Assembly: GCA_016718805.1 (NCBI GenBank)
Contig: JADKCP010000004.1
Location: 124,001-188,000, forward strand
DNA length: 64,000 bases
Direction: 5' to 3'
Source of the DNA: Bacteroidota bacterium
GTDB taxonomy: Bacteria; Bacteroidota; Bacteroidia; UBA4408
The notes below the pieces were generated by a model. It was given only the letters and a program-made list of their open reading frames with translations, made no database searches and was not told the origin of the DNA. Shown here piece after piece: positions 8,800 to 17,770 of this stretch. The stretch's first letter is position 1. Each line of letters starts with the position of its first letter. Made by a program: the position numbers and the translations under genes.

Positions 8800-10041
8800 T
8801 TATTCGGCACGCAATGCTTCAATCGGATCAAGATTAGCTGCTTTACTGGCAGGGTAAATTCCGGCTAGTAATCCAACAACAAAACAAATAATAATCCCAG
8901 ATAGAATCCAAAACCAAGGAATAATAAATCCCGAGCCAATTAACACCGCCATTACGTTGCCAATACTGATTCCTAGAATTATTCCCAACAAACCACCTAA
9001 CTGACAAATGACAACAGCTTCTATTAAAAATTGGTTTTTAATTATAGCCTTTGTTGCACCGAGCGACTTTCTCAAACCAATTTCACGGGTTCTTTCAGTT
9101 ACCGAAACCAACATAATATTCATTAATCCAATAGCGGCTCCAAGCAAGGTAATAAATCCAATTACAGTGGCAGCAGCAGTTACAAAACTAATGTTCTCAA
9201 TAAGTTTAGAAGCTAATCCGTCACTTTTTTGTACGTCAAAATTAGCATCATTCCCAAGTCGTACTTTCCGTATTTTCCGAAACAAACCAGTTGCCTCACC
9301 AACTGCTATTTCCATGTGTTGTGGTGATTTTGTAAATACACTAATTACAAATGACATATCAGGACGTATATAATACTGACGAGCATTATTAACAGGAACC
9401 AAAGTAATTTTGTCGTTTGAAAATCCAATACCGCTGCCCTTTTCCTTTAAAACTCCAATAACCTTGTATTTATTGCTTCCTACTGTAATTAGTTGATGGA
9501 TGGGATTGGTTCCTGATTTAAAAAGATTGTGTGCATTTTCGCTTCCCAATATTACCACATGTGCACTTGATTTAATTTCGTCTGGCGAAAAATTCCTTCC
9601 TTCTGCAATTTCAAAACCTGAAACTTCGAGGTAGTTTTCATCCACACCAAAAACCGAAATATTCGGATTCGTTTTAATCGATTGGAATTTTAAGGTGGCA
9701 GTTTGAGTTGCCATGCAAGAAATAGAAGTTACTGCTGGGAAAAGAAATAAGTCTTGAAATTGGCGCGCTTCTGTAAAACTAATCACCCTAAACTTTTTAG
9801 GTCGCTTTCCGCCGCGACCAATTCGTATGGATGCCTCTCTGTTTCGGATTGAAAAAGTGGTTGCACCCATCACGGTAAAATCGTTGTTTATACTTTGCTT
9901 AATTGCATCAATAGCGGTAAGAATACCAACCAATGCCATAATACCAATGGCTATAATAAGCACTGTTAAAACTGTGCGCAAAAGCTGGCTTCGAATAGAG
10001 GATAATGAAATTCGAATATTCTCGAGTAAAAAACTTTGCAT
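8800..10041 (-). CDS. ABC transporter permease, MacB/FtsX family
   Basis: About 413 residues from the ATG at 10041 (MQSFLLENIRISLSSIRSQ), the standard N-terminus of MacB-like permeases; the open frame extends 35 codons further upstream but would overlap the divergent gene at 10133. Architecture: TM1 (LRTVLTVLIIAIGIMALVGI), a periplasmic MacB_PCD domain (about 40-275), then three C-terminal helices of the FtsX domain with the family motif SVTERTREIGLRKSLGATK and the ending YPASKAANLDPIEALRAE. Such permeases work with a LolD/MacB ATPase in lipoprotein or peptide export and efflux. No matching ATPase gene is beside it, so the partner must be encoded elsewhere. Confidence 0.92.
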   Translation of the reverse strand: MQSFLLENIRISLSSIRSQLLRTVLTVLIIAIGIMALVGILTAIDAIKQSINNDFTVMGATTFSIRNREASIRIGRGGKRPKKFRVISFTEARQFQDLFLFPAVTSISCMATQTATLKFQSIKTNPNISVFGVDENYLEVSGFEIAEGRNFSPDEIKSSAHVVILGSENAHNLFKSGTNPIHQLITVGSNKYKVIGVLKEKGSGIGFSNDKITLVPVNNARQYYIRPDMSFVISVFTKSPQHMEIAVGEATGLFRKIRKVRLGNDANFDVQKSDGLASKLIENISFVTAAATVIGFITLLGAAIGLMNIMLVSVTERTREIGLRKSLGATKAIIKNQFLIEAVVICQLGGLLGIILGISIGNVMAVLIGSGFIIPWFWILSGIIICFVVGLLAGIYPASKAANLDPIEALRAE

Positions 10042-10132
10042 TTGCACAAAACTACTAAAATGGAAGCGAATGTTAGTCTGATTAAAACTGCTATATTTTG
10101 CAACAATAAAATAGTAGTTTTGCAGCTTAGTC

Positions 10133-11014
10133 ATGGCACAAAGCACTAACTCAACTATTCAACCTTTACAAAGCTTTAAGGACGAAATCTTTTCTCCTCA
10201 GGCAGCGTTGCGGTATCATTTATCACTTGAGTTATCATATTCCGGTTTAAGCTATTGTATACTCGATAGTGAAAAAAACAAATACTTACTTTTTGAAAAC
10301 TATTCCTTTCAAAAAATCAACACACCTGAATTATTAGCAAACGAACTTGTTAAACTAGTTGAAAATACTGAATTATTAAAATTGCCGTACAAATCAGTTA
10401 GCTTAAGTTTTAACACCTTAAAGTTCACCTTTGTACCCGATGCTTTATACGATTCACTCTTAAGCAATGCCTATTTAAAATTTAATATTCCCTTACTTGA
10501 TTCAGAATTAATTTTTACCGATTCGGTTAAAATTTTGGAAACACATTGCGTATACGCTATTGATTCGAAGTTGGTAGCTGCTATAACCCAACTATTCCCA
10601 CGTGTAAAAATAGTACACACGTTAAGTTCTTTGCTTGAGGTTACTGGTATTGCTTACAAAAACTCTGCTAGTAAAACCTTGGTTATTCATTTACAGCAAA
10701 ATCATTTTGAGTTGCTGGTAATGGAAGATAAGAAATTGCTGTTCGCTAATATTTTTGCTTTTCAAACCGCAGAAGATTTTTTGTACTACACCTTATTTGT
10801 TTGTGAACAATTAAAATTAAACCCGGAAAGTATGGAGTTTAGGATAAACGGTGAAGTAGAGAAAAACTCTGCCATTATTTTACTCTTGAGTAAATACGTA
10901 CGCAATATTAAATTCGGCAAACGTCCCGAAATGTTTGAATACAGTTATGTATTTGATTCGGTTCCCTCCCACTTTTATTTTAATCTTTTTAGTCAAGTAT
11001 TGTGCGTATTATAA
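10133..11014 (+). CDS. DUF3822 family protein
   Basis: 293 residues, cytoplasmic, without signal peptide or membrane helix. The overall pattern (LSLELSYSGLSYCILD near residues 28-43; LVIHLQQNHFELLVMEDKKLLFAN; AEDFLYYTLFVCEQLKL) matches the DUF3822 family of Bacteroidota, which has an actin-like/PilM-like ATPase look but no proven function. As usual for that family it precedes rsmD, whose GTG start lies 13 bases inside this gene, so the pair is translationally coupled. A TAGTTTTG box at 10115-10122 could be its -7 promoter element, giving a very short leader. Confidence 0.85.
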   Translation: MAQSTNSTIQPLQSFKDEIFSPQAALRYHLSLELSYSGLSYCILDSEKNKYLLFENYSFQKINTPELLANELVKLVENTELLKLPYKSVSLSFNTLKFTFVPDALYDSLLSNAYLKFNIPLLDSELIFTDSVKILETHCVYAIDSKLVAAITQLFPRVKIVHTLSSLLEVTGIAYKNSASKTLVIHLQQNHFELLVMEDKKLLFANIFAFQTAEDFLYYTLFVCEQLKLNPESMEFRINGEVEKNSAIILLLSKYVRNIKFGKRPEMFEYSYVFDSVPSHFYFNLFSQVLCVL

Positions 11015-11559
11015 GCGGTTCATTAAAGGGAAGAACAGTTGTGGCTCCTTCCAATTTACCAACTCGGCCTACAACCGATTTTGCGAAAGAAGGCTTGTTT
11101 AACATGCTTCAATCACGACTTGATGCTGATTATTCCGAAATGGATGCTCTGGATCTTTTTTGCGGTACCGGAAATATAACCTACGAATTTGCTTCAAGAG
11201 GTATGCGCTCTGTAACTTCTGTTGAGATTGATTTTAAGTGTTATGAATTTATTCAAAAAAGCTTAGCAAAATTTGATTTAAAGCAATGTAGGATTATTCG
11301 TAATGATGTGTTTCTCTTTTTAAAAATCTGTAAAATTAAGTTCGATCTAATATTTGCCGACCCTCCTTATGAAATGCCCAATATTTCTAAAATACATTCG
11401 TTGGTGATTGAACGTGACTTGTTAAAGCCTGGTGGTTTATTGATTATTGAACATGGTAGTAAAACTAAATTGAATCAGTTGGCGCATTTTATTGAAGCTC
11501 GAAATTATGGGAATGTGCATTTCAGCATTTTTAAAATAGATGAACAACCCGCAAAATAA
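11002..11559 (+). CDS. rsmD: 16S rRNA (guanine(966)-N(2))-methyltransferase, RsmD family
   Basis: 185 residues, a typical length. It uses S-adenosylmethionine to methylate G966 (E. coli numbering) of 16S rRNA. Visible motifs: MRIISGSLKGR at the N-terminus, RPTTDFAKEGLFNML, SAM-binding DLFCGTGN at 51-58, acidic SVEID, and catalytic DPPY at 120-123. The start is GTG at 11002, chosen because it yields the conserved MRIISG start; it lies inside the 3' end of the DUF3822 gene. The 3' end overlaps the next gene by 20 bases. Confidence 0.95.
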   Translation: MRIISGSLKGRTVVAPSNLPTRPTTDFAKEGLFNMLQSRLDADYSEMDALDLFCGTGNITYEFASRGMRSVTSVEIDFKCYEFIQKSLAKFDLKQCRIIRNDVFLFLKICKIKFDLIFADPPYEMPNISKIHSLVIERDLLKPGGLLIIEHGSKTKLNQLAHFIEARNYGNVHFSIFKIDEQPAK

Positions 11560-12646
11560 AATTTCCACTTTTCTTTTAAAACTGGAACAAAAAACAAATT
11601 TAGGGTTTGTTGCCTGCATTGTGGGTTTGTTTTTTCTGGGACTTTCAATGTTGTTTTGCACTCCTTCTTTTGAGCCCATGTATCATGGCAAAGTGTATTC
11701 AGAGTTAGCTAACAACCCCTTTGATTGGGATGCCAACTATTCGCTTCAATACCGCATACTTGCGCCTTTACTTGGTTTTTTGATGCACCTGCGTGGAACT
11801 TCATTTTTGTATTTACCCTTACTTTTTTTGTGGTTTTGGTTGTCATCTGTCTACCTCGTTTTTCGAAAAAAACAATTTACACCCCTTGCATCAATGATTA
11901 TGGCAAGTTTGCTTGCCTTATCGTGCACCCTTTTTATTCCTTTGATATCGCCTGGTTATACCGATTCGGTATCCTACTTTTTTTTGTTTATCGCCTTCTT
12001 TTATTTTGAAGATTTTACACTTCTATCAAATCGAATAAAAAGCGTTTTCTGTTTTATCTTGGCTTTGTTCAATCATGAAAGTAGCATTTTCCTATTCCCT
12101 GCATTACTCTTATTTCATCAAACTTCAGGTGGAACAAAATCAGTTAATTTTAGAGAATTGTTGCATCATTCCAACTTATTCATCATTGGTTTTCTACCTT
12201 ATATAGCCTTTCGCGTTTGGGTTTCTTCAAATGCCGAAGTTGAATACACTACCTCTTTTTACTTTACTGATGAAAATATTAAAACCTGTTTAGAAGCGCT
12301 TAAATGGGCACCTGTAGGATTATTTTTTACCTTCAAATTGTTTTGGATATTTCCGATTTTGTATTCTGCTCACTTACTTAAAACCAGAAATTTTACAAAA
12401 CTTATTTTGTTAGCGAGCATGTTTGTCTTTTCGATGCTTCAATTGCTAATTGCATACGATGTAAGTAGAATGTTGTGTTTGATGTTTCCATTAATAGTTT
12501 ATTCGGCTGCAGGGTGTAATACCTTTTGGGGAAGTCAAAAATTTGTAACAGTTTCAAGTTGTTTAGTGTTTTTAAATTTGCTTCTTCCATCCTATTTTGC
12601 TAGTAAAGACGGACTACATGTATTAATTCCCGTTTTTTTGAATTAG
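11540..12646 (+). CDS. Polytopic membrane protein, unknown function
   Basis: 368 residues with about nine to ten hydrophobic helices (for example LGFVACIVGLFFLGLSMLF, FLYLPLLFLWFWLSSVYLV, SYFFLFIAFFYFEDF, LFIIGFLPYIAFRVWV, TVSSCLVFLNLLLPSYF). After TM1 comes a long loop with SEL..NPFDWD..YSLQYRILAPLLG, resembling the first periplasmic loop of GT-C-type glycosyltransferases or bacterial polytopic EpsG/Wzy-like proteins, but the diagnostic residues are not clear enough to assign one. The ATG lies inside the 3' end of rsmD (20-base overlap), so the two are likely cotranscribed. Confidence 0.7.
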   Translation: MNNPQNKISTFLLKLEQKTNLGFVACIVGLFFLGLSMLFCTPSFEPMYHGKVYSELANNPFDWDANYSLQYRILAPLLGFLMHLRGTSFLYLPLLFLWFWLSSVYLVFRKKQFTPLASMIMASLLALSCTLFIPLISPGYTDSVSYFFLFIAFFYFEDFTLLSNRIKSVFCFILALFNHESSIFLFPALLLFHQTSGGTKSVNFRELLHHSNLFIIGFLPYIAFRVWVSSNAEVEYTTSFYFTDENIKTCLEALKWAPVGLFFTFKLFWIFPILYSAHLLKTRNFTKLILLASMFVFSMLQLLIAYDVSRMLCLMFPLIVYSAAGCNTFWGSQKFVTVSSCLVFLNLLLPSYFASKDGLHVLIPVFLN

Positions 12647-12722
12647 TTGTGATATCAAAATCAGTCTTTCAAATAAACACAAGGCTTCATTTTATCGCTA
12701 AGAACAAACAATAATATTTTTG

Positions 12723-12730
12723 TATTTTTG
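12723..12730 (+). promoter_or_regulatory. Candidate -7 box (TATTTTTG) upstream of coaD
   Basis: TATTTTTG fits the Bacteroidota TAnnTTTG consensus exactly. It lies 122 bases before the coaD ATG in the 205-base gap after the membrane-protein gene. The -33 side is not convincing, so confidence is limited; a promoter somewhere in this gap is plausible given its size. Confidence 0.3.
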
Positions 12731-12851
12731 ATAGTCGCATAACGGTTGAAAAAACTCATGCATGTTGAAAGTAATAAAAACAATTGCCTACATTTCTTGT
12801 TTTTAAACGTAATTTAAATCAATACTTAACCTACTTAACTCCTTTAGCCCA

Positions 12852-13310
12852 ATGAAAAGAATTGCACTGTTTCCTGGATCATTTGACCCAATCACAAAAG
12901 GTCATGAAGCAATTGTAAAGAGAGGATTAAAATTATTCGACGAAATCATAGTTGCCGTTGGAATTAACAGCAACAAGCAGAATTTTTTTGATCTTGAAAA
13001 AAGGAAACAGATGGTGGCCCAAACATTTAAATCGCATAAAAATGTGCGCATAGAAACTTATGAAGGTTTAACCATTGATTTTTGTAAAAAGATGAAAGCT
13101 AATTTTATTTTGAGAGGTTTAAGAAGCAATGCCGATTTTGAATATGAAACAAACATTGCACAAATGAATTCAGCATTGAGCCCAACTATTGAAACAGTTT
13201 TTATTTTAACTTCTCCTGAATTGTCGGCTATTAGTTCAACCGTTGTGCGTGATGTATTACGCTACAATGGAAACGCAGCTCAGTTTTTACCTCAAAATGT
13301 AAGGGTATAA
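12852..13310 (+). CDS. coaD: Pantetheine-phosphate adenylyltransferase
   Basis: 152 residues, normal for CoaD, which transfers AMP from ATP to 4'-phosphopantetheine in the penultimate step of coenzyme A synthesis. Motifs: nucleotidyltransferase signature GSFDPITKGH at residues 9-18 (the T/HxGH element is TKGH), LRGLRSNADFEYE in the middle, and ISSTVVRDV near residue 128 (the ISSTxxR element). It is followed after 3 bases by a thioredoxin-like protein gene, so the two are probably an operon. Confidence 0.97.
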   Translation: MKRIALFPGSFDPITKGHEAIVKRGLKLFDEIIVAVGINSNKQNFFDLEKRKQMVAQTFKSHKNVRIETYEGLTIDFCKKMKANFILRGLRSNADFEYETNIAQMNSALSPTIETVFILTSPELSAISSTVVRDVLRYNGNAAQFLPQNVRV

Positions 13311-13313
13311 ATT

Positions 13314-14708
13314 ATGGGTTTTTCTTTGCGTGTACTTTTAATTTTTCTGCTTTTGTTAGTTACTGTTAAAACAAAAGCTACGCAATCTTTGATTGCAGGT
13401 AAAGCTCCCAACTATGCCGGTCAAACCCTTAAGGTTTATGTTTATTCAGATTTTTTAACCTTGAGAGAAAAATTAATCGCTAAAACAAAAATTGATGCTG
13501 CCGGAAATTTTAAAGTTACAGTTCCAATTAGCTACACTCAATTTGTTTTTTTTAAAACAGAAATTTCAAGAAGCAGTTTTTATGTTGAACCCTCAAAAAA
13601 TTATTTTGTTTCAATTCCCAAATTAGCTCCCGAAGAAATTCCTTCCCTAGGAGTTCAAGGATATGCTCCGATTAAAATAAGCAGCGCTGATTCTTTGGAA
13701 CTGAATACATTGATTTCGAAATTTGAAAATTATTTAGACAACTTTTACAAAAAAAATCTTGCTTTGATAGCGCGCAAAGCAATTAAAAAAGAAGCCACTC
13801 TTTTTAAATCTTCGCTTGAAAAGAGGTTTAGCCATGTTTCAAACAAGTATTTTAATTCCTATATCAAATATAAGCTTGCTACGTTGGAGGCAGCCGGTGG
13901 TTCAAGTAAAATACATCTATTTAAAACTTATTTTTCTTCCACAATTCAATACAATAGCCTCGAATACATGCAGTTTTTTAGTCAAACCTATACACGTTAT
14001 TTAAAACAACTTGCCGGTACAACCAAAGGTAGTGCTATTGAACCTGCAATTTCATCGAAGAAAAATTATGCAGCTGCATTGAAAGGAATTCAAAAAGCAG
14101 ACACCTTATTTTCGAATGATACACTTTGTGAATTGCTCTTGTTGAAAGGTTTAAATGAATACTACTATCAACCTAAAAGCAGTAAGCGAAGCATTGAATC
14201 ATTGCTGAGTTATATTGAAAAAAACGGGAAAGGCGCAGAAAACAAAAAAATTGCACACAATACTCTTGCTTTGTTAACCTTGCTTTCAGAAGGTACCCAA
14301 GCACCCGGATTTACATTACCTGATACAAAAGGTAAATTGATTCGCTTATCAGATTTTAAAGGAAAATATGTGTATTTAGATTTTTGGGCTACCTGGTGTA
14401 TGCCTTGCTTACAAGAATTAAAATTAAAGCAAGTTCTTTATGAAAAGTATGGTGAGGATATTGTTTTTGTGAGTATCTCTCTAGATAAAAATGCGGAAAT
14501 TATGAATTCCTACTTGCTAAAAAACAAACAACTTACTTCTATTTTCTTAATTGGAGGAACAGCTGAAACACTCATGGACGATTACAATATTAAAGCTATT
14601 CCTGCTTATTTCTTGCTTGATAGAGAAGGTTATTTTATTGAGTCTCCTGCCAAAAAACCAAGCGAAAATGTAGAGCAGGTTTTTAAATCGTTGCTTCAAA
14701 AAAAATAA
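13314..14708 (+). CDS. TlpA-like periplasmic thioredoxin-fold protein
   Basis: 464 residues. A signal peptide (1-22, ending TKAT) is followed by a long N-terminal region (about 25-320) of the kind seen before TlpA domains in Bacteroidota, and then a redoxin/TlpA thioredoxin domain (about 335-460). The active site is WCMPC with cysteines at residues 362 and 365, preceded by APGFTLPDTKGK and LSDFKGKYVYLDFWA. Such proteins act as periplasmic thiol-disulfide reductases or oxidoreductases, for example in cytochrome c maturation or protein folding; the substrate here is unknown. It directly follows coaD and converges with pdxJ (1 base between stops). Confidence 0.88.
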   Translation: MGFSLRVLLIFLLLLVTVKTKATQSLIAGKAPNYAGQTLKVYVYSDFLTLREKLIAKTKIDAAGNFKVTVPISYTQFVFFKTEISRSSFYVEPSKNYFVSIPKLAPEEIPSLGVQGYAPIKISSADSLELNTLISKFENYLDNFYKKNLALIARKAIKKEATLFKSSLEKRFSHVSNKYFNSYIKYKLATLEAAGGSSKIHLFKTYFSSTIQYNSLEYMQFFSQTYTRYLKQLAGTTKGSAIEPAISSKKNYAAALKGIQKADTLFSNDTLCELLLLKGLNEYYYQPKSSKRSIESLLSYIEKNGKGAENKKIAHNTLALLTLLSEGTQAPGFTLPDTKGKLIRLSDFKGKYVYLDFWATWCMPCLQELKLKQVLYEKYGEDIVFVSISLDKNAEIMNSYLLKNKQLTSIFLIGGTAETLMDDYNIKAIPAYFLLDREGYFIESPAKKPSENVEQVFKSLLQKK

Positions 14709-14709
14709 T

Positions 14710-15423
14710 TTACTTTAATTCTCGAAGGTACAATTGAATGGTGTTTTCGATTCCAAGGTATAATGCATCTGAAATTAATGCGTGACCAATAGACACTTCA
14801 AGCAAACTTGGGACGTTTTTTGAAAAATAATGTAGATTTTCAAGACTCAAATCATGTCCAGCGTTTACTCCCAAACCTACTTCGTTTGCACGTATTGCAG
14901 CCTTTTTGAATCCTTCAACAGCTACTTCACGATTGCTAAGATAATTTTTTGCATACGACTCTGTATATAATTCAATTCTATTTGTACCGGTTTGTGTAGC
15001 ATCAGAAATATTTTCTATATCGACATCAACAAAAAGAGAAGTGCGAATATTGGCTGAGTTAAAAACTGCAATCACCTCTTTCAAAAATGCGAAGTGCTTT
15101 TTTATCTGCCAACCAGCATTCGAAGTTAGCACATCCGGAGGATCAGGGACTAAAGTAACTTGGGCCGGTTTCACCTTTAAAACCAACGAAATAAAATCGT
15201 CGGTTGGATAACCTTCTATATTAAACTCGGTGGTTAACACAGAGCGTAAATCAAGTACATCCTGAAAACGAATATGTCGTTGGTCGGGACGAGGATGTAC
15301 TGTAATTCCTTGTGCTCCGAATCGTTCACAATCGAGGGCAAATTTTACTACATCGGGAATATTGCCCCCTCTAGCATTTCGAAGGGTAGCGATCTTATTA
15401 ATATTTACACTAAGTTTTGTCAT
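14710..15423 (-). CDS. pdxJ: Pyridoxine 5'-phosphate synthase
   Basis: 237 residues, standard for PdxJ, which condenses 1-deoxy-D-xylulose 5-phosphate with 3-amino-2-oxopropyl phosphate in the last ring-forming step of DXP-dependent vitamin B6 synthesis. Conserved features: SVNINKIATLRNARGG at the N-terminus, the substrate-binding HPRPDQRHIR stretch, VTLVPD, GLGVNAGHDLSLENL and SIGHALISDALYLG. It lies 12 bases downstream of the SpoIIE sensor gene on the same strand; cotranscription is likely but functionally unexplained. Confidence 0.97.
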   Translation of the reverse strand: MTKLSVNINKIATLRNARGGNIPDVVKFALDCERFGAQGITVHPRPDQRHIRFQDVLDLRSVLTTEFNIEGYPTDDFISLVLKVKPAQVTLVPDPPDVLTSNAGWQIKKHFAFLKEVIAVFNSANIRTSLFVDVDIENISDATQTGTNRIELYTESYAKNYLSNREVAVEGFKKAAIRANEVGLGVNAGHDLSLENLHYFSKNVPSLLEVSIGHALISDALYLGIENTIQLYLRELK

Positions 15424-15435
15424 TTGTTATTCTGT

Positions 15436-17541
15436 TTATAAACGTATTCCAATAACTAATATATCGTCGACCTGTTTAAGCGCGCCCATCCACGAAATTA
15501 AATTTGAGTGAATTTCACTTTTTTGTTCATCCAGAGGTAATGAAGCTATTCGGCTAAATAATAGTCGCATATTTTTTGACATAAACTTCTTTCCTTTCTC
15601 ACCACCAAATTGATCGGCATAACCGTCTGAAAATATATAGATCATATCATTGCTTTGGTAGTTAATATGGGCATCTTCAAAAACCTTTTCGTTACCAGCT
15701 AAATATCCACCTACCGAAAAAATAGAACTTTTGTATTCTATTAATTCATTGTTTCTAACAAGATATAAAGGGCGAGAAGCTCCCGAAAAAATAAGTTCCC
15801 TTTTCTCGGTGTCGATGCAACAAATAGCCATGTCCATTCCATCGCGGTTTGAACTGATATCGCCACGTTGTTTTAATGATTCAAGAATATTGTTATCCAT
15901 TTGTTTCATAATTTGGGAAGGTAAAGTTTGTCCCAAATCATTCACAACTTTATTTAACAAGGTTGTTCCTACCATACTCATAAACGCACCCGGAACACCG
16001 TGTCCGGTGCAATCAACAGCAGCAATTATAAATTTATTATCGCGGAATTCATACCAGTAAAAATCACCACTAACAATGTCGCGAGGTTTAAAATATATAA
16101 ACATTGGAAACTTTGCCTCACCGGTTTCTTCGGGCGGAAGTATAGCTTGTTGTATTCTTTTAGCATAGTTAATGCTATCAGTAATATCTTTATTCTTTTC
16201 AGCAATTATTTTTGTTTGCTCTTTAATTTCAAGCGTTCGTTCGAGTACTTTATTCTCGAGTTCAATATTTCGTTCGAGTTGCGATTTATTATTTTCTATT
16301 AATTGCTCGAGCAACAAATCTTGTACTAGTTGCTTTTCTTCTTTGAGTGTTTTCATATTTTCGGCCAATGCAAACGAAAGAAATATAATTTCTATAGCCG
16401 AACCTATTTGAATTCCATACTCTGTAATAAATATCCGTGGCAAGTATCCAAAATTTTTGAGCATTGCCAGCAACACTCCCACAATTAATAAGGTAAAAGC
16501 AATTAAAAAATACCGTGCTGATTTTTGCTTTTTTCTGAAAACAATTATTGCGGTTATCAACACTAGTGAATTCGCAATAAGTGCAATAAAATTAAGCGAT
16601 TTAAGGCTTAATGAATAAAACGGATTATTGAACAAACTCATAAAATGCAGCACTGCATCGGCTATAGCTAAAAAAGAAATTATCTGATGAACAGCTGGTG
16701 CTAACTTTTTTGTTTGCAATAATTGTTGTGAGAATAACAGTAAAAAAAACACAGCAAAAGAACCTGACATGGGAATAATGTGATTCGCCAGCCATGTATT
16801 ATTGGGCCATAAATACTGAAATGCTAATCCATCTAATGAAAATTGAAAAATTCCGATTCCAATTATGTAAAGGAGGTAATAAAAATTCACCTTTTCTTTT
16901 AGCGAAATACCAAGAAAAAAAGATAAAAAAAATGCGAAAATGAGAATCCCGTAGTAAACCCCCAATACTACTTGTTCAACATAATCCCGTTTTACCCAAT
17001 CGAGTGTATTTAATACATTCACCGGAAAACTTGTGGCTTCACCATTGCAGCTAATATGCGCATAAACTACTTTTTGTTCCCCTTCCGAAAAATCCATATC
17101 CACTAAAAAATTCTTATGTAGAATTTTTCGCTTGTTAAATGGAAAATGATCACCTACAAGGTACATTTGATAGTTGCCTTTACTAGTAGGAACATAAAGT
17201 TCCATAAGATTTAGAAAAGGATAAGGAATTTCGAGCCAGTATTTGCCTGCTTCAGCTGTGTTTTTAAGTGTTAAGCGAAACCAAAAAGAGGAAGTAGTAA
17301 AGCCAAAATTGGGCTCCTCAGAAGAATTATGAAATCGGAAATTGCTTGAAAACAACTCGTTGTTAACATCGGAAAACTTAAGCGTGTCGGCAACATCTTC
17401 AAGAATATATAAAGCTGAGCAAGCAGAAATTTTGGACTCTTTTTGAGGTAACAAAAAGGAACTACTTTCTGCAAGCGAAACACGCGAAATTTGCAGAAAA
17501 TAAATCGTAACTATCAGAAGCCGATAAAGCCCTTTATTCAT
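15436..17541 (-). CDS. 7TM-DISM sensor with SpoIIE-type serine phosphatase domain
   Basis: 701 residues. A signal peptide (about 1-24) is followed by a periplasmic 7TMR-DISMED2-like sensor domain (about 35-175; TTSSFWFRLTLKN, YWLEIPYP), seven transmembrane helices (about 185-395), a coiled coil (about 400-455; EEKQLVQDLLLEQLIENNKS) and a C-terminal PP2C/SpoIIE phosphatase domain (about 465-701). The phosphatase shows the metal-binding motifs SGDFYWYE, AAVDCTGHGVPGAFMS and IFSDGYADQFGG. Such proteins sense an extracytoplasmic signal and dephosphorylate a partner protein, often an anti-anti-sigma factor. No STAS or anti-sigma gene is nearby, so the target is unknown. Confidence 0.93.
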   Translation of the reverse strand: MNKGLYRLLIVTIYFLQISRVSLAESSSFLLPQKESKISACSALYILEDVADTLKFSDVNNELFSSNFRFHNSSEEPNFGFTTSSFWFRLTLKNTAEAGKYWLEIPYPFLNLMELYVPTSKGNYQMYLVGDHFPFNKRKILHKNFLVDMDFSEGEQKVVYAHISCNGEATSFPVNVLNTLDWVKRDYVEQVVLGVYYGILIFAFFLSFFLGISLKEKVNFYYLLYIIGIGIFQFSLDGLAFQYLWPNNTWLANHIIPMSGSFAVFFLLLFSQQLLQTKKLAPAVHQIISFLAIADAVLHFMSLFNNPFYSLSLKSLNFIALIANSLVLITAIIVFRKKQKSARYFLIAFTLLIVGVLLAMLKNFGYLPRIFITEYGIQIGSAIEIIFLSFALAENMKTLKEEKQLVQDLLLEQLIENNKSQLERNIELENKVLERTLEIKEQTKIIAEKNKDITDSINYAKRIQQAILPPEETGEAKFPMFIYFKPRDIVSGDFYWYEFRDNKFIIAAVDCTGHGVPGAFMSMVGTTLLNKVVNDLGQTLPSQIMKQMDNNILESLKQRGDISSNRDGMDMAICCIDTEKRELIFSGASRPLYLVRNNELIEYKSSIFSVGGYLAGNEKVFEDAHINYQSNDMIYIFSDGYADQFGGEKGKKFMSKNMRLLFSRIASLPLDEQKSEIHSNLISWMGALKQVDDILVIGIRL

Positions 17542-17640
17542 ACTAACTCAAATTAGAACCAATCAAACATACTAAATAATTCAAATAATAAATGGCAATG
17601 AATTTAATCATAAAATATACTTGAACTGATACCATAGTAA

Positions 17641-17733
17641 ATGAAAAGAATCAAATTAATCGTTTTAATCTGGCTAACTTTGTTAAACTGTAAAATTGTT
17701 TACACAACGATTCGTATTACTGAAAAAGAATAA
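17641..17733 (+). CDS. Possible 30-residue small lipoprotein-like peptide
   Basis: A short ATG frame in the 229-base gap between the SpoIIE sensor and the DUF1003 gene. It encodes two basic residues, a hydrophobic core (IKLIVLIWLTLLNC) and a cysteine at position 17 in an LLNC context that loosely resembles a lipobox, then 13 residues to TAA. No ribosome-binding signal is expected in this phylum, so the start cannot be judged. It may be chance; the amino acid pattern is the only support. Confidence 0.25.
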   Translation: MKRIKLIVLIWLTLLNCKIVYTTIRITEKE

Positions 17734-17770
17734 TAGGTGAAGTCTTGCAAAAATTAAAAACCAATCGAGA

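Noticed and set aside
10041..10146. Extended N-terminus of the MacB-like permease (35 codons) from 10146.
   Set aside because: It overlaps the divergent DUF3822 gene and its promoter, and the ATG at 10041 matches the family start.
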